Of a DNA stretch of 64,000 bases, positions 1 through 10,659 are shown piece after piece. Both the position numbers and the translations under genes were made by a program. How positions within the stretch are numbered: position 1 is the stretch's first letter; every line of letters begins with the position of its first letter. The stretch is taken from the NCBI GenBank assembly GCA_016508695.1, contig VNKQ01000006.1, positions 682,001 through 746,000 of the forward strand, given 5' to 3'. The notes under the pieces were generated by a model. The model made no database searches, was not told where the DNA came from, and was given only the letters and a program-made list of their open reading frames with translations. The DNA comes from Hyphodiscus hymeniophilus (taxonomy: Eukaryota > Ascomycota > Leotiomycetes > Helotiales > Hyphodiscaceae).

Positions 1-453
1 GGCATTGAACTCATGCGCCAGCTGTCGATACACATTCAGGCATTGATCTCGAGCAACGGGGTATTTGGCTTCAGGCGCAAGGGTGAATTCAATCGAATAG
101 ACCGTGATCCCCATTTCCGATGCCATATGCAAGGCATTTCGCTCTCTTGCGGTCCCCATAACAAAACCTCCACCGTGGACGTTCAGCATTATCTTCCCTT
201 CATATTCGTTCACAGGTGGCTTTATAACCAGGACAGGAACACCCGTAATCTCGATGGTTGATAGTTGGAGCTTGTACCGAGCTATAAGGTCTTCTTCCAC
301 TACATCCTCGGCTTTTTGGAATTGAGCACGAATTCCTGGAACTCGGCTTGGAGTGGTGAGAAATGGTGCTAGAAAGCTGGCGAAAGGGATTTTGGGGTAT
401 GCTCGTAAAATTGCTGCAGCCTCAGGGCTGATGGTCGCTGCTTGTACGGGGGT
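1..453 (-). pseudogene. Alpha/beta-hydrolase (HSL-type esterase/lipase), 3' part outside window, 5' end broken or unresolved
   Basis: The minus strand reads continuously from 453 to the window edge. It carries an HGGGFVMG oxyanion-hole motif at about 160-140 followed by a typical hydrolase-3 stretch (YSIEFTLAPEAKYP). This places it in the hormone-sensitive-lipase group of esterases that hydrolyse small acyl esters in the cytosol. The GxSxG nucleophile would lie beyond base 1. The N-terminal part (ISPEAAAILRAYPKIPF) looks like the normal start of this family, but no in-frame ATG precedes it. An in-frame TGA stands at 454-456 and a second stop (TAG) lies about 180 nt further upstream. Either a first exon behind an intron was missed, or the gene is decayed. 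It lies tail-side of the SDR on the same strand, so it could belong to the same small cluster. Family is clear; gene integrity is not. Confidence 0.65.
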
Positions 454-1055
454 TCACTGTGAGACCCATGGCTGAGCTTTGAATAGAGAAGCGTTGAGGG
501 AATTCGTAGTCCGCTCTGGCAATTTGATTGCGGATATACGTGAGACGCCACGTGCGAGTAAATATGATAGTACGGCCTCTGCTTCGATAACAAGTTGCAG
601 GCAGGACGGAAGTAGTAGTGTGTGTATCTATATCCGTATCTTCTGTAGAAAATATCGAGCTTTCAATAGCCAGTCAGCGAGCCTTTAGTACTAGGTAAGC
701 ACCAAGAGATCGAGTAGTGCCGAGGGTGAGGTAGCTTTATATAGGCAGCCTGCCTGCGTACTTTTTCCCCAGAGGAACATCACGAAGCCTGCTTTCCCTG
801 CCTACCTGTTAGGTAGCGAGGGGCCTCGAAGCGAATACCCACTTTCGAGCTAGTGCAAGAGCAGTGGTAACCGCTGTGAATAATGCCTTTATAGAGACAA
901 AGCCACTGTTCTACAAGGCTACGCTATTGCAGTTTCTGATTAAATAGATGAATTTATATCTGGGGGGAAATGACCCCAGGAAACAAGCAAAGTCTTGACG
1001 CAAGTTCTATATATATTACACACCAAATGAACTAGCAAGACAATATCTTAGGGTG
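454..1055. other. Intergenic, between esterase and SDR
   Basis: No coding frame here resembles a protein. It holds one copy of the short repeat (823-859) described separately. Confidence 0.5.
823..859. repeat. Short dispersed repeat, copy 1
   Basis: Starts GCCTCGAAGCGAATACCC and ends TTCGAGCTAGTGCAAG. About 33 of 37 bases match 2723-2759 in the same orientation, exactly 1900 bases away. CTCGAA and TTCGAG within it form an inverted pair. Confidence 0.6.
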
Positions 1056-2252
1056 CTACATGTATTGTCTAGTCTGGTCTTCAATCCAAACCCAGAAGTC
1101 AGCTGCCACACCCGTTCCTCCTTCAGCCTTTGTCTTTATACTAGCTTCAAGGTCTTTCTTTAAATCTGCGAACCGCCCCCATGGAATAACGTATTTACCA
1201 GAATCCGCAATGGTGATGTTTGGTGAAAGTCCAGCAAAGAGCTCCGTATACGCTCCATAGATAGGGTCGTGGAGAAGGATTTTCTAGGCAGCAAGTAAGC
1301 AAAAGCTGGGCTAATGTCAAAAATTGTAACAGCACACTCACATTGAACGTATTTGCGACCTTCCCAGCATATCTTTGAAGTTCCGATTTCAGGTTTCCAG
1401 GGTTTAATGACTACATAGATTGAATGTATTAGCAATAGCAAGGTTTACTAGAAGAAAATAGGAATGCAGCGCACCAATACAATAATGCCGTCATCCTTTA
1501 CCCTTTTGGCAAATTCCGACGCGATAAGAATATTGCCGGCCTTGCTTTGTCCGTACAACTGCGACTTGCCACCGCCTTGGGTGAAATTTGGGTCCTCAAG
1601 ATTGACGCCACCCTTTGGTGCTCCCAACTCTGCCATCAATGAACCCGTGAATGTGACGCGGACAGAGCCTCTAGGCGAGATTTGAGCAGTGCTAACAAGC
1701 AACGGTCGCAAAAGTGAAGCAAACATCCAAGCCGACATACAGTTCGTAGCGAGCTGTTGCTCAAAACCCTGGTAATTGTGAGCTTTCAGAAAACTTCGCA
1801 GAGGTGAACGATCGGTTACCTGTTTATTCTTAGAGCCCTCGGGCGGATTCATCACGCCAGCGTTGTTCCATAGGACATCCAGCCGTTTTTCTTGCGCGAG
1901 AAATTTCTCTGCCGCAGGTTTGATCTGCGTGAAGTCATCCAGATCTAGCTGTAGAAATTCGAGTCTTCCAGTAGACTTTGGGACCGTTGAGAGGATCTTT
2001 TTGATTGCGATATCTGCCTTTGAGGCATTGCGTCCCGCTATGTAAACAACGGCGTTCTTCTCGTAGAGGATCTTGACCATCTCAGCTCCTACACCAGCGT
2101 AGCCACCTGTGACTATAAAGACCTGAATGAATTAGCACAATGCTTGCTCTCCATATTACGACGATTTAGCTAACCTTGCCAGACTGATCTAGTAAGTTCT
2201 TCTCGGTAAGGGTTGGCTTGGGCGGGTAGAACTGGCTCCATATTTGTGACAT
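1056..2252 (-). CDS. Short-chain dehydrogenase/reductase (SDR), 340 aa
   Basis: Likely an NAD(P)(H)-dependent oxidoreductase of the classical SDR fold. Four exons fit one frame: 2252-2175, 2122-1475, 1410-1342, 1283-1056, with introns of 52, 64 and 58 nt. The cofactor motif TGGYAGVG is at residues 31-38, the NNAG motif at 112-115 and the catalytic Y216-x3-K220 in LYGQSK. After that come the family's SLNPGNLKSEL loop and a C-terminal part with HDPIYGAYTELFAGLSP, typical of fungal 'retinol dehydrogenase/TIC32-like' SDRs. No signal peptide. The start MSQIWSQFYPPKP is the usual N-terminus of this group. It is divergent from a Zn2Cys6 regulator 958 bases away, suggesting control by it. The substrate cannot be told from sequence. 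Confidence 0.9.
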
Positions 2253-3210
2253 GATGAGTACTGGTGCTATTCTCTGCGAGTGATATTTGAAGTTGAGATG
2301 TTGAGTATTCTTCGTACGAAGCACAGCACATGCATACAGTGCAACGCTCTTACACACTCTTAAGATAAAGCCAGTCAAGGCTGACTGGGGTTGCGTAGGA
2401 CGTCATACTAACCTCGCGAGGGTCTAGTATTCGAGCAGCACTTTTGATTGGGACGGTGCTACTGTTTCGTATATCGAATATCTTTATTCGAACGTTTGGT
2501 GCTGCTACGGCCGCACAGGCCGAGCAAGCGCTCCCGTCGGCCGTCGCGTGCGAGTCCTTTCTGCAAAACAAATGCGCCTGCTGCATAACGTATATTCCAG
2601 TGCGGAATCTTTATGGGAACTGTCTCCGAGATGTCTCCGAGATGATTTCTTGGTCTCGCAGAAAGCCTACCTAGGTCAGTCACGTGTCTTCAAGTCTCTG
2701 TCTCGTATCCAATCAGCGACATGCCTCGAAGCGAATACCCTTATTCGAGCTAGCGCAAGGGGCTCTTCACCAAACCTCGATTTGGGGTACTACCCTCTAT
2801 TTTGTATACTATAATGGCACCTACTATACGGTCGCAAAGACACGCAATTACGCTTACACGTACTATTAAACGTTGTAGTAATATAGAGTAGTAATTTAAG
2901 TATTTTAACCCTTTTTTAGGTGTCCGGATGATTTTCGGCTGGGCCTTCAATTAGTGCACCCACTGGTGCTTAGATCACGTGATGACTAGACCTCATTCCG
3001 TGGAGTTTTCCGAAGTGATGTATTCGTCCAGTCCAACGACGACAACCTTGATGAGGAGAGGTTCTACCTGCAGAGCATATCGTATAGCTCGGCTCATGTA
3101 GTCTTGACCGAATCATCTTCTGAAGCGCCGGGTATCTGCCCTACGAATGTCGGCTATCATTGAAAAGCGCCATCTCTGCTATACGGTGTCGTTAGCCTAA
3201 GCATTGCCTA
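2253..3210. promoter_or_regulatory. Divergent intergenic region of SDR and Zn2Cys6 regulator
   Basis: 958 bases with no credible coding frame. It has two CACGTG boxes, at 2681-2686 and 2976-2981 (the second inside ATCACGTGAT), and the second repeat copy at 2723-2759. It is the presumed shared promoter of the two divergent genes. Which factor binds is unknown. Confidence 0.45.
2723..2759. repeat. Short dispersed repeat, copy 2
   Basis: Direct repeat of 823-859. This copy has GAATA-CCCT-TATTC, a better hairpin than copy 1. The two copies bracket the SDR gene. Confidence 0.6.
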
Positions 3211-4971
3211 ATGCCGGGCGGTATAATTAGTCGTGCGTGTGGGACGTGTAAAGGGCGGCGAGTAAAAGTGAACCTCCTCTCAATATTTCCAACCTATAGC
3301 AGACTTATAATTTGTTCTGTTTATTGCTTTTTTCGTTTACTGATCATTGCTAGTGCGACGAAAGCCGGCCGATATGCGGGAATTGCCAAAGATTGCATTT
3401 GCCCTGCGAAAGTTTCCAAATGGAGTACAAATTCATTGATCAGTCAGACACCGACTTCTGGAAGAGGAAAGTCGAACGTGAAACGGGTCGTGATGGACGA
3501 CGCAACTCCAATATTGTTGAAAAAAGTGGTCACAAAGCCCCAACATTTCTGAAAGGAGACCTCCGGTCGCAACGAGAGGCATCTTCATTGATTCCTCGAT
3601 CCCTTTGTATAGACCAATCATTTGACGGCACCTTCAAAACCGGTTTCGATATACTCACCAAATCTTTACTGCCGATGTACTCCGTCGGCTACATCCAGCC
3701 GCACGTACTCAAAGATGTGTGCACTGATACGCTGCGCCTCTCCGTGTCTCAAACAATCGACAAACACTCGGCTATATGGTCGTACATGTCACTTGTTCCA
3801 AGCCGTATGGGCAACAGCCGTGCTCTAGACCATGCGATAACCTGTCTTGCACAGGGCGCTGCCTTGTTGCCTAACGTGGGCTATTCGGCTACGATGCGTG
3901 AATGTCGACTTCACTATCATCATGCCCTCCAAAGCATTCAATCTTCTCTGGCCGAATATGCCTTGACTCTATCACCAGAGACAACGTGCGCGGTTATGGT
4001 ATTGGGAGTGTTTGAGGTGATGTTTATCGAATTCCCCCAACTATTCCTACTTACATGCTATAGAGCATGTTCGGGACTAGTGAGTCTTCCTGGCTGAACC
4101 ATTTGGCTGGGCTAGCAAGTTTATTTAAGCTACGTGGTCCGTCTATGCCAATGTCAGAAATTGAGACCATGATTATATTTTCTGCCGGCGGTGGTCTGGT
4201 AGGTGATCTGCATATTTTTTGCTGAGAAACATGACTTACGTATTTCTCTAGCTTGTGGAAGCCCTTTTGAGTAATAAGGAATGTTTTCTAGGCGAACCAG
4301 CTTGGCAGCAGTTCCTCATTAGTGACACACGACAGAACTTGCACTACTCTTCATACGCATGGGATTTACGCTTGCTTATGCCATACCTCTGCCAGATACC
4401 AGGATTAATGAAAGACTGTCGAGCTCTCTTCAGTGGTCATTGCGATTCTTCATTACAGACGATTACTGCTGTGGTGCAACGGGCCATGGAGGTCAGACGT
4501 ATTATTCTAAAAGTCCAGGAGTATGAAAAGTGGTCCACAATGACCCTCGAACCACGGGATCGCGAATATGACTCTACTACTCAACGGTTATTCTTCAACT
4601 GGGATGACCTAGCAATATGTGATTACTGCAACTGCCTCATGGGATTGGCGATCGTCAATCGCATCATACTAGCACTACATATATGTCCAATACCGATCGA
4701 GGCTGAAAGTCGAGACCTCTCGGAAAAGGTGACAGACATATATAGGACACTCGGCGTTCAACACAATCTTTACACTATTCACTCCTTACGAATTGCTCGT
4801 GCTATTTTGGCCACGACATCATCATGGAACAATAGGATGAGTCCCGTTCAGTTAGACGGGTCTGGGCCAGCTGCTCAGGAAGTCAACCTGATTAACGCAC
4901 TTATCTTTGACGAGTTTGATACTCTTATTTGTGCAGGAGATAAGAAAGGCAAAAAGCACCAGATAACGTAG
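3211..4971 (+). CDS. Zn2Cys6 fungal transcription factor, 524 aa
   Basis: A nuclear, sequence-specific regulator. Four exons: 3211-3267, 3354-4016, 4064-4198, 4252-4971 (introns 86, 47 and 53 nt). Splicing of the first intron joins RRVK to CDESRPICGNC and completes the binuclear cluster C10-x2-C13-x6-C20-x6-C27-x2-C30-x6-C37. An intron inside the zinc cluster is common in this family. The remainder has the helical middle region of fungal-specific regulators (for example a run around YHHALQSIQSSLAE). It lacks an obvious long coiled coil. At 524 aa it is on the short side for the class. The divergent SDR and the nearby esterase are the likely targets by position. Target motif unknown. Confidence 0.88.
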
Positions 4972-5089
4972 GGAAATTCAGCCAGTATCAAGATGTTACC
5001 AACTGGGACAGATGTCCGGATAATAACGAATCTATGCCCTATACACTTTTATTTTTTATCATACAAATACCCATCATAATATTCGCTAT

Positions 5090-6635
5090 TCACTGGATCT
5101 TCTTCCCCGAAGTCGTCAACTTCAACGGCACGGGTTTACTCCACAACCACAACGCAACAAACGCCAACCATCCAGTAATCGTAACACCGATACCCGCGAT
5201 CCACGGCCAGGCACCACTGATGACCCAACTCCTTGGCCATTCATCGTGCGCAAAGTGACGTACTGTGACAGTGTTCTTCTCTTCAACGTTAGAAAGGAAG
5301 GGTCGTTTATAGTTGACCTTGAAGTTGAAAATGCCGTGCTGATCCGGGAGCTTGAAACTCGCCGTGTAAATTGCGGAGCTGGGTGTTGTGGTCAAGAGCT
5401 TGAGTGGCAGGCGGTGGAAGGGTGACAGCATAGAGAACTCGAGTTGTAGCTGGTCGCCAGCTACGGGAACGAAAGGCTCCCAGGTATCCCAGGAGTATTC
5501 AGAAAGCTCAATTTCATAGGTCTGGTACTTGTTAGCAGGATTTCTTTTCCGTTCCAGGAAATTACCAACCACATCGTTCTTCACTCTGTAAATCTTAGGG
5601 CTGGTGATGTTGCTCTTGACACCACCCTCATTGAGGAAGTGCTCGATCATTCCCACTTGCAAGACACCAATCTCATTGAAGGTCCAGCCTGTAACCTCCT
5701 TTGCAAATGCTTGGTTGACAGTCTTGGCATCCTTTCCACCACTGAGCTTGACCTTGGCGTCGAACCAAGTGTTCTCCAGCATTTCCGCTGCACCAACAAC
5801 AGTAAAGCGTGCAGAGTTTCTGGCCTGCATTGTGGTAATGAGGGACAGTTGCTCGCCGACAGCGAAAGGGTCTTCAACGCCTTCGACTTCGTCCTTCGGG
5901 TTGTATGAATATGCGGTTCGGGGAGCTCGGAGTATAGGAGTCAACAATGGACTTGTATTGCCAAGAGTCTGTCCAACACCTCTTGGGAAAGCAATGACCT
6001 CGTCTGCTTTACCAGCAAAGAAGTTCTTGACATCTGGGCGGATTGAACTTGGTCTTGGGATGAGAAGAACGTCATGCTTATCCGCTGCACTCATGGTATC
6101 GTAGTTGTAGTGGTCAACAACAAGCGCATTTCGATCGTTGGGTAGGTGGATGTCGAGTTCGAGGAGTAGGGATACGATTGCGGATGGGGGAGGTGTTGTG
6201 GAGGAAAGAGTAAGCAAGATGTTTCCACCTGCATTGACGAAGTCGAGTAGGATCTTGGGAGTCAAATTTGGTCCAAGGCCTGCCTCAAGTCAGAGCACGT
6301 CCTCCAAATATCAGCGTCTCTGTACCTTTAAGCTTTAATGGTAGAACAAGAACGTGGTCATAAACCCTCTCTCCTAGACTAAATAGCCCAAGACTCTCGC
6401 TCTTTGGTGATTCATATGAGATCTTGAAACCCCGTCCTATTCAGTTGAACAGTCAGTTCCAATCTTAAATAGAAACAACTCTGCCAGGCATACCCTCTAG
6501 GTCTGCTAAATATGTTGAATATTTGGACTTCTCCGCCACATCCTCAAGAACAACCAGTAGATTATTCCCACTAGAACTCAATGCCTGAACAATGCTGAGC
6601 AGCCCCAGTAATAAAAGCGAAAGTAACCCCCTCAT
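5090..6635 (-). CDS. WBP1: Oligosaccharyltransferase 48 kDa subunit (WBP1/OST48), 480 aa
   Basis: Essential, non-catalytic subunit of the ER oligosaccharyltransferase that transfers the dolichol-linked glycan to Asn-X-Ser/Thr. Three exons: 6635-6494, 6436-6326, 6279-5090 (introns 57 and 46 nt). Residues 1-20 form a signal peptide (MRGLLSLLLLGLLSIVQALS) with ALSSSGNNLLVVLE after it. The family's ILLDFVNAGGNILL segment and the C-terminal membrane helix (around WIAGIGVTITGWLAFVALW) are present. The protein ends in KKIQ, a KKxx dilysine ER-retrieval signal on the cytosolic tail. Length is normal for fungal WBP1. It shares a 275-base promoter with the divergent NUO9.5 gene. Confidence 0.96.
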
Positions 6636-6910
6636 TGTCGTTGTGGTTCAATTGGAATCCTTCTCGCTCGTTGAATCCTGTGCGCATTCTAGAGCTTTAG
6701 GAAACGTATGCAATGCCAAGACTTCTGGAGAGCTGCACGTGATACTTGTATCGTCCGAGCTTCAAGCCTCGTCCCGAACTTCAACGTCGAACTGAGAACT
6801 TGAATCGCCGAACAAGCACACAACATCTTTGGAGATCCGTTGCAGACGGTCAATTGGGTAGGCGAAACAAGTTTGAAGCTTCGAGAGTATGCTGATCAAC
6901 TACAGTCACG

Positions 6911-7224
6911 ATGTCGGCCACCATTCCACGATTCTTTTCTCAGCCCTTGCGATACCTACGGTGGGCATCCATTGAGAAACCAGCGATCTTCTACTCCATG
7001 TGCGTGGGAAGCTTGGGTCCAGTTATGATTTTTGCAGTGCCGCCGATTAGACGCATGCTGGGAGATGGACCTAGGCCGCAGATTCCTCTCACATATCCAA
7101 GTTCGTTTGCCCTCATTTGGCGTCCAGGTCGTGTGGCATTATGAGGAACAAAGCTAATCATCTCTATCCGTCTACAGTACCTTCGGGTCCGAGAAAAAAG
7201 GTTGATGGGTATGAAGACGAATGA
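6911..7224 (+). CDS. nuo9.5: NADH:ubiquinone oxidoreductase 9.5 kDa subunit (complex I), 78 aa
   Basis: Small accessory subunit of mitochondrial complex I, embedded in the inner membrane. Two exons: 6911-7100 and 7178-7224, with a 77-nt intron. Splicing gives TYPIPSGPRKK, which matches the conserved end of the fungal 9.5 kDa subunit. FFSQPLRYLRWASIEKPAIFYS and a single membrane helix (CVGSLGPVMIFAVPPIRRML) fill the N-terminal two thirds. No cleavable presequence is apparent, as usual for this subunit. The length is typical. The tail ends in acidic GYEDE. Divergent from WBP1. Easily missed in annotation because of its size and the 47-nt last exon. Confidence 0.9.
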
Positions 7225-8040
7225 TTGAGGCTGGTGCGTGCAAATGAGAGGGGAGGGTATGGGGAGCATTGGTGTACATATTTGGCGTCTTGAGAATGGA
7301 ACAACATACTATGGACGGTTGAACCAAGAATGCGTATTGCCTTACGACTCCATCGCACGGGAAAGTGCCCTACGGTCATTCCATCAATGTTTCCTTGCCA
7401 GGTGGTAAGATGACATTCGGTCTCACGGTATGCTCAATCGGCTTCGAGGGACTCGACTTTAAGTCCACTCTATAAAGTCTCCAAGTTTTATCGCAGGTAG
7501 TATTCGGCCGTGGGCAAACGAGTGTATCTTAATAATCCAAGTTCACAGGCGTCATCTTTGCTTCCATCTTCCACAATCAGCCTCCTAACACAGAAAAATG
7601 ATGGCGTTTTGACCGGAGGATGGGTTATCATCTGGGGGAAAATTGTAGGTGATTAGTACGCAATATTCTACGCAAGGAACTAAGATTGGACTACAATCTG
7701 TTCATTATTGTTGATGTCGACAACCTATTGGGAAAAGGGGCTCAGCTCGGGACTGTACCATCGATCTCTGCATGTTTCCTTGGAGGATCGGCCGCGTCTC
7801 ATACTTATTCACGATAACTTCCTGAGCTGAATATCGCTTCTGGTTCATCTCTCGCCACATAATTTCATGTATATGCTCGAAGCATTTCAAAAAACGCAAA
7901 TTCAGCAGAAGAAGAAGAATCTTGGCAAACTGCATTTAGGTAGACTGTCTTTTTGGAGCAACGATACTTGCGCTTGTTTGCAGTGTGGCAATGTGGTCTC
8001 TGAGTAAGGTATTTCTCCAAAAGCCTATTTTATAGACCCT
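7225..8040. other. Intergenic, NUO9.5 to GST
   Basis: 816 bases between a plus-strand and a minus-strand gene, so it contains both 3' ends. A 76-codon minus-strand frame at 7705-7935 has no protein-like features. Nothing else seen. Confidence 0.4.
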
Positions 8041-9010
8041 TCACTGCTGCTTGTATTTATCTCCAGTCCCTTTCTTCACAGCCGGCCTTTCAGCAATGCG
8101 ATCAACCCACTTGACCAAATGTGGAAGCGCTTTCATCTCCTCTTCAGTATAACCACTGAAAGTGTAATTTTTCACCCACGCCCACGTTCCGATGTCAGCA
8201 ATGGAATACTTTCCTTTGCCTTTTCCAGCCAAGTAATCGCGTGGCTCGCCAGTATACTTGCCCGAGAGTCTGATTTCCAGCACGCCGAAGACGCGGTAGG
8301 TCTCCTTACGGAAACGCTCAATGGCAACTTTTGTATTGCGTCAGCATCAATGCTCCGGAAATTTGTTTGTATATTAAAAAACGGGGCGACTTACAAGGAA
8401 GTTGCTCTTGTGCGCGCTTGAAGAAACCAAGATTTCCTTGATAGGGTGCACCGCTGCCATGCCAGAAGAAGAGCCACTGGAGAGCATCGCTATTCTCCAA
8501 CTCGTCCTTGAATCCGAAGACGTTATCCTTGTCGAACTTGAGCAAGTAGACGAGCTCGGCCGATGTCTCCATTACGGGAAACGGGGGCGAGACGGTATTG
8601 TCGATGATAATCGGAATACGGCCTGGCGAAGATTAGTTATGCCACTACAATGCCAAGGAAAAGCTTCCACCATTTGGATTGAGACGAAGAAACCAATCTT
8701 TCTTTTGCTCATTTGTTGAAATATTACTGGAAATGTCAGTGGGTTTATCTCGTCAACGCATGCAATGGGAGCGCACATCAAGGTCGTGGTGAACTCCGTC
8801 CCATAAACATCGGCCAATTCCTCGAGCAGAATTTGTACCTTCTGGCCATTAGGCGTACTCTGCGTAATAAGATGGAGACCCTGAGGGGGAGTAAGTTAGC
8901 TTCTCCATGCTCGTGACGTGTCGGAACTCTGCGTCATGTATAGTATTATAAGGTACCTTTGCGTTCTTCACATCCGCGGGGGTATCATCGCCATAGAGTT
9001 GAAGCGACAT
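8041..9010 (-). CDS. Glutathione S-transferase (URE2/GTT-like), 242 aa
   Basis: A cytosolic enzyme that conjugates glutathione to electrophiles or reduces peroxides and disulfides. Five exons: 9010-8957, 8880-8777, 8726-8671, 8622-8395, 8327-8041; all four introns restore one frame. The N-terminal thioredoxin-like domain has LITQSTPNGQKVQILLEEL (glutathione site; the S/N of the STPNG turn fits the nu/URE2 type), then NPNGRIPIIID with the cis-proline. ETSAELVYLL follows as the glutathione gamma-glutamate binding segment. The C-terminal helical domain has YSIADIGTWAWV, the usual N-capping motif. Length is normal. Upstream there is a CCAAT box in reverse at about 9254-9258 and a CACGTG at 9274-9279. 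Substrate unknown. Confidence 0.93.
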
Positions 9011-10659
9011 TGTAAGTGGTTCTCAGGATGTGCAGGAATAGTAATCAGGTTCGAGTATACGTTGATACTTTGGAAATTCGTGAAGAAGTTCCGAAGGGTT
9101 TCCAGTGTGGTGTGTGATGCGTGATGAACATGGTCGTTGGTGGGGAAATTGGTAGATGACGAACGATCCTGCCCCGCATGCGTGCTTGGAAATCTACATT
9201 ACAAAGCTCCGGCACATAACAGCACAACAGATCTGATTAGTGCACAGCACCCGATTGGTTCGAGGTTTTAAGTCACGTGTGAGCACTACTAGGGAACTCT
9301 GCATTGCAATGATCACGATCTGTCACTCGGATATAAAACTCAAAGCAGCCATGCAGTAGCAACTGTTCTATATCCCACCCAACATGGACTCAGAAACCAT
9401 GTCTCTTTGTTTCTACGCATAGAACCACTTATAGTACAACGGAAAGCTCCCACGACCCCTTGGTGCAGTTCACGAGAAGGGTCATCAGCCGACACTATAT
9501 CCCGGTGGGAGAAAAACAGGCTCTGTCGAGTGACGTGACGCTGTCGATGGTCTTATCGTGTCGATGGTCTTATCGTGTCGATAGTCTTGTCGTGTCGATG
9601 GTCTTGTCGTGTCGATGATCATGTCGTGTCGATGGTCTTGTCGTGTCGATGGTCTTGCAAAAAGCCATTAGTAGCACTTACGGTCGAAAGCTGAGGTATT
9701 GCAGCCATTACAGATACCCTACGCGTGGATATTATTTCCATGTACACCCTCTTCATCGTGAAGCTCCGACACCTGACTTCTTCCGCGTATGAACAGCAAA
9801 TCCTGCAGCTTCCAGCCCTTGAGACTAGATGGTGGGACCATGGCTTCGTCTCAATCTATTTGAGGTATTTTGGTGATGCCAAAAGGGATACGTAAGATCA
9901 ATTCCTTCTGTCAGTCTTTGGACTCCACCAGGAATCAAATGTATCAGCGCTACCTAATAATCAATGCTGGCGATCCTCGCTTTTGCACGACCTCGATCGC
10001 AGCATGACCAGCAGGAAAGCTAGACCCCAAATCCATACAAAGCGTAAAATCATGCAAAGGTAACGCCCCATTCTCCTTACAAAAACCCGGAATGATCTCG
10101 CTTTTGAACAAGTGTCGTCGATGCCTAGAGACTAGATCTGAGGTATACTCTATTCGCATGGCTCCTGCTATACATGACTGGAACGGCTCGATGACATAAA
10201 GGAATTGTATTGACAAGGTAGGTGGAGGTATGTACGGCGAGGGTGACGATGCAGTTAGGTAAGTATCTCTTCTCACATGTCGGGACCTGCAAGGCTGAGG
10301 CCGGGGCGAAGGTTGTTTTGAGGGTATTCGTGTGCAGATGTAGATATTGCACATATCGGTGGTCGACGAAAGTGGCTCAATGTGAGACGTATTTCTCCAG
10401 TCCACTAATAAGGAAACCTGATGAATGGCATGATCGACAATTCAGAATCGTGCATTTCCGAAGCGAGGCTTTGTATTGTTTATTGATCACAAGTAGGATT
10501 TCACCACACAGAAGGCAAAGTTATCTTGGTAACATATGTCCAGATATAATAGCGTGCAAGTACAGTAGGGGCACTCAGGTCTCACTTCCCCCTTCCCATC
10601 TCCATGCCCCATCTTCTCTACTCAACTCTCCCGAAAAATATCCCCCCCTTCCCCACAGT
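9011..10659. other. Intergenic, upstream of GST and downstream of phosphate symporter
   Basis: 1649 bases. It holds CCAAT and CACGTG boxes near the GST start and the minisatellite at 9543-9658. A 151-codon minus-strand frame (9950-10405) is low-complexity at one end and not recognised. No gene claimed. Confidence 0.45.
9543..9658. repeat. 17-bp minisatellite, nearly 7 units
   Basis: Unit GTCGATGGTCTTGTCGT repeated head to tail with a few substitutions (TTAT for TTGT in the first two units, ATAG and GATCAT variants in the middle). The period of 17 is not a multiple of three, which argues against coding use. Copies differ only by single bases, so the array is fairly recent. Confidence 0.9.

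Noticed and set aside
2976..2981. CACGTG boxes as proof of phosphate control throughout the window
   Set aside because: CACGTG appears near many unrelated genes here (for example 9274, 33075, 49998, 59680), so only the CCCACGTGGG site at the phosphate symporter was treated as suggestive.
9950..10405. 151-codon minus-strand frame with an apparently regular C-terminal part
   Set aside because: No family recognised, low-complexity Pro/Ser/Tyr middle, and it is overlapped by plus-strand frames that are equally good.
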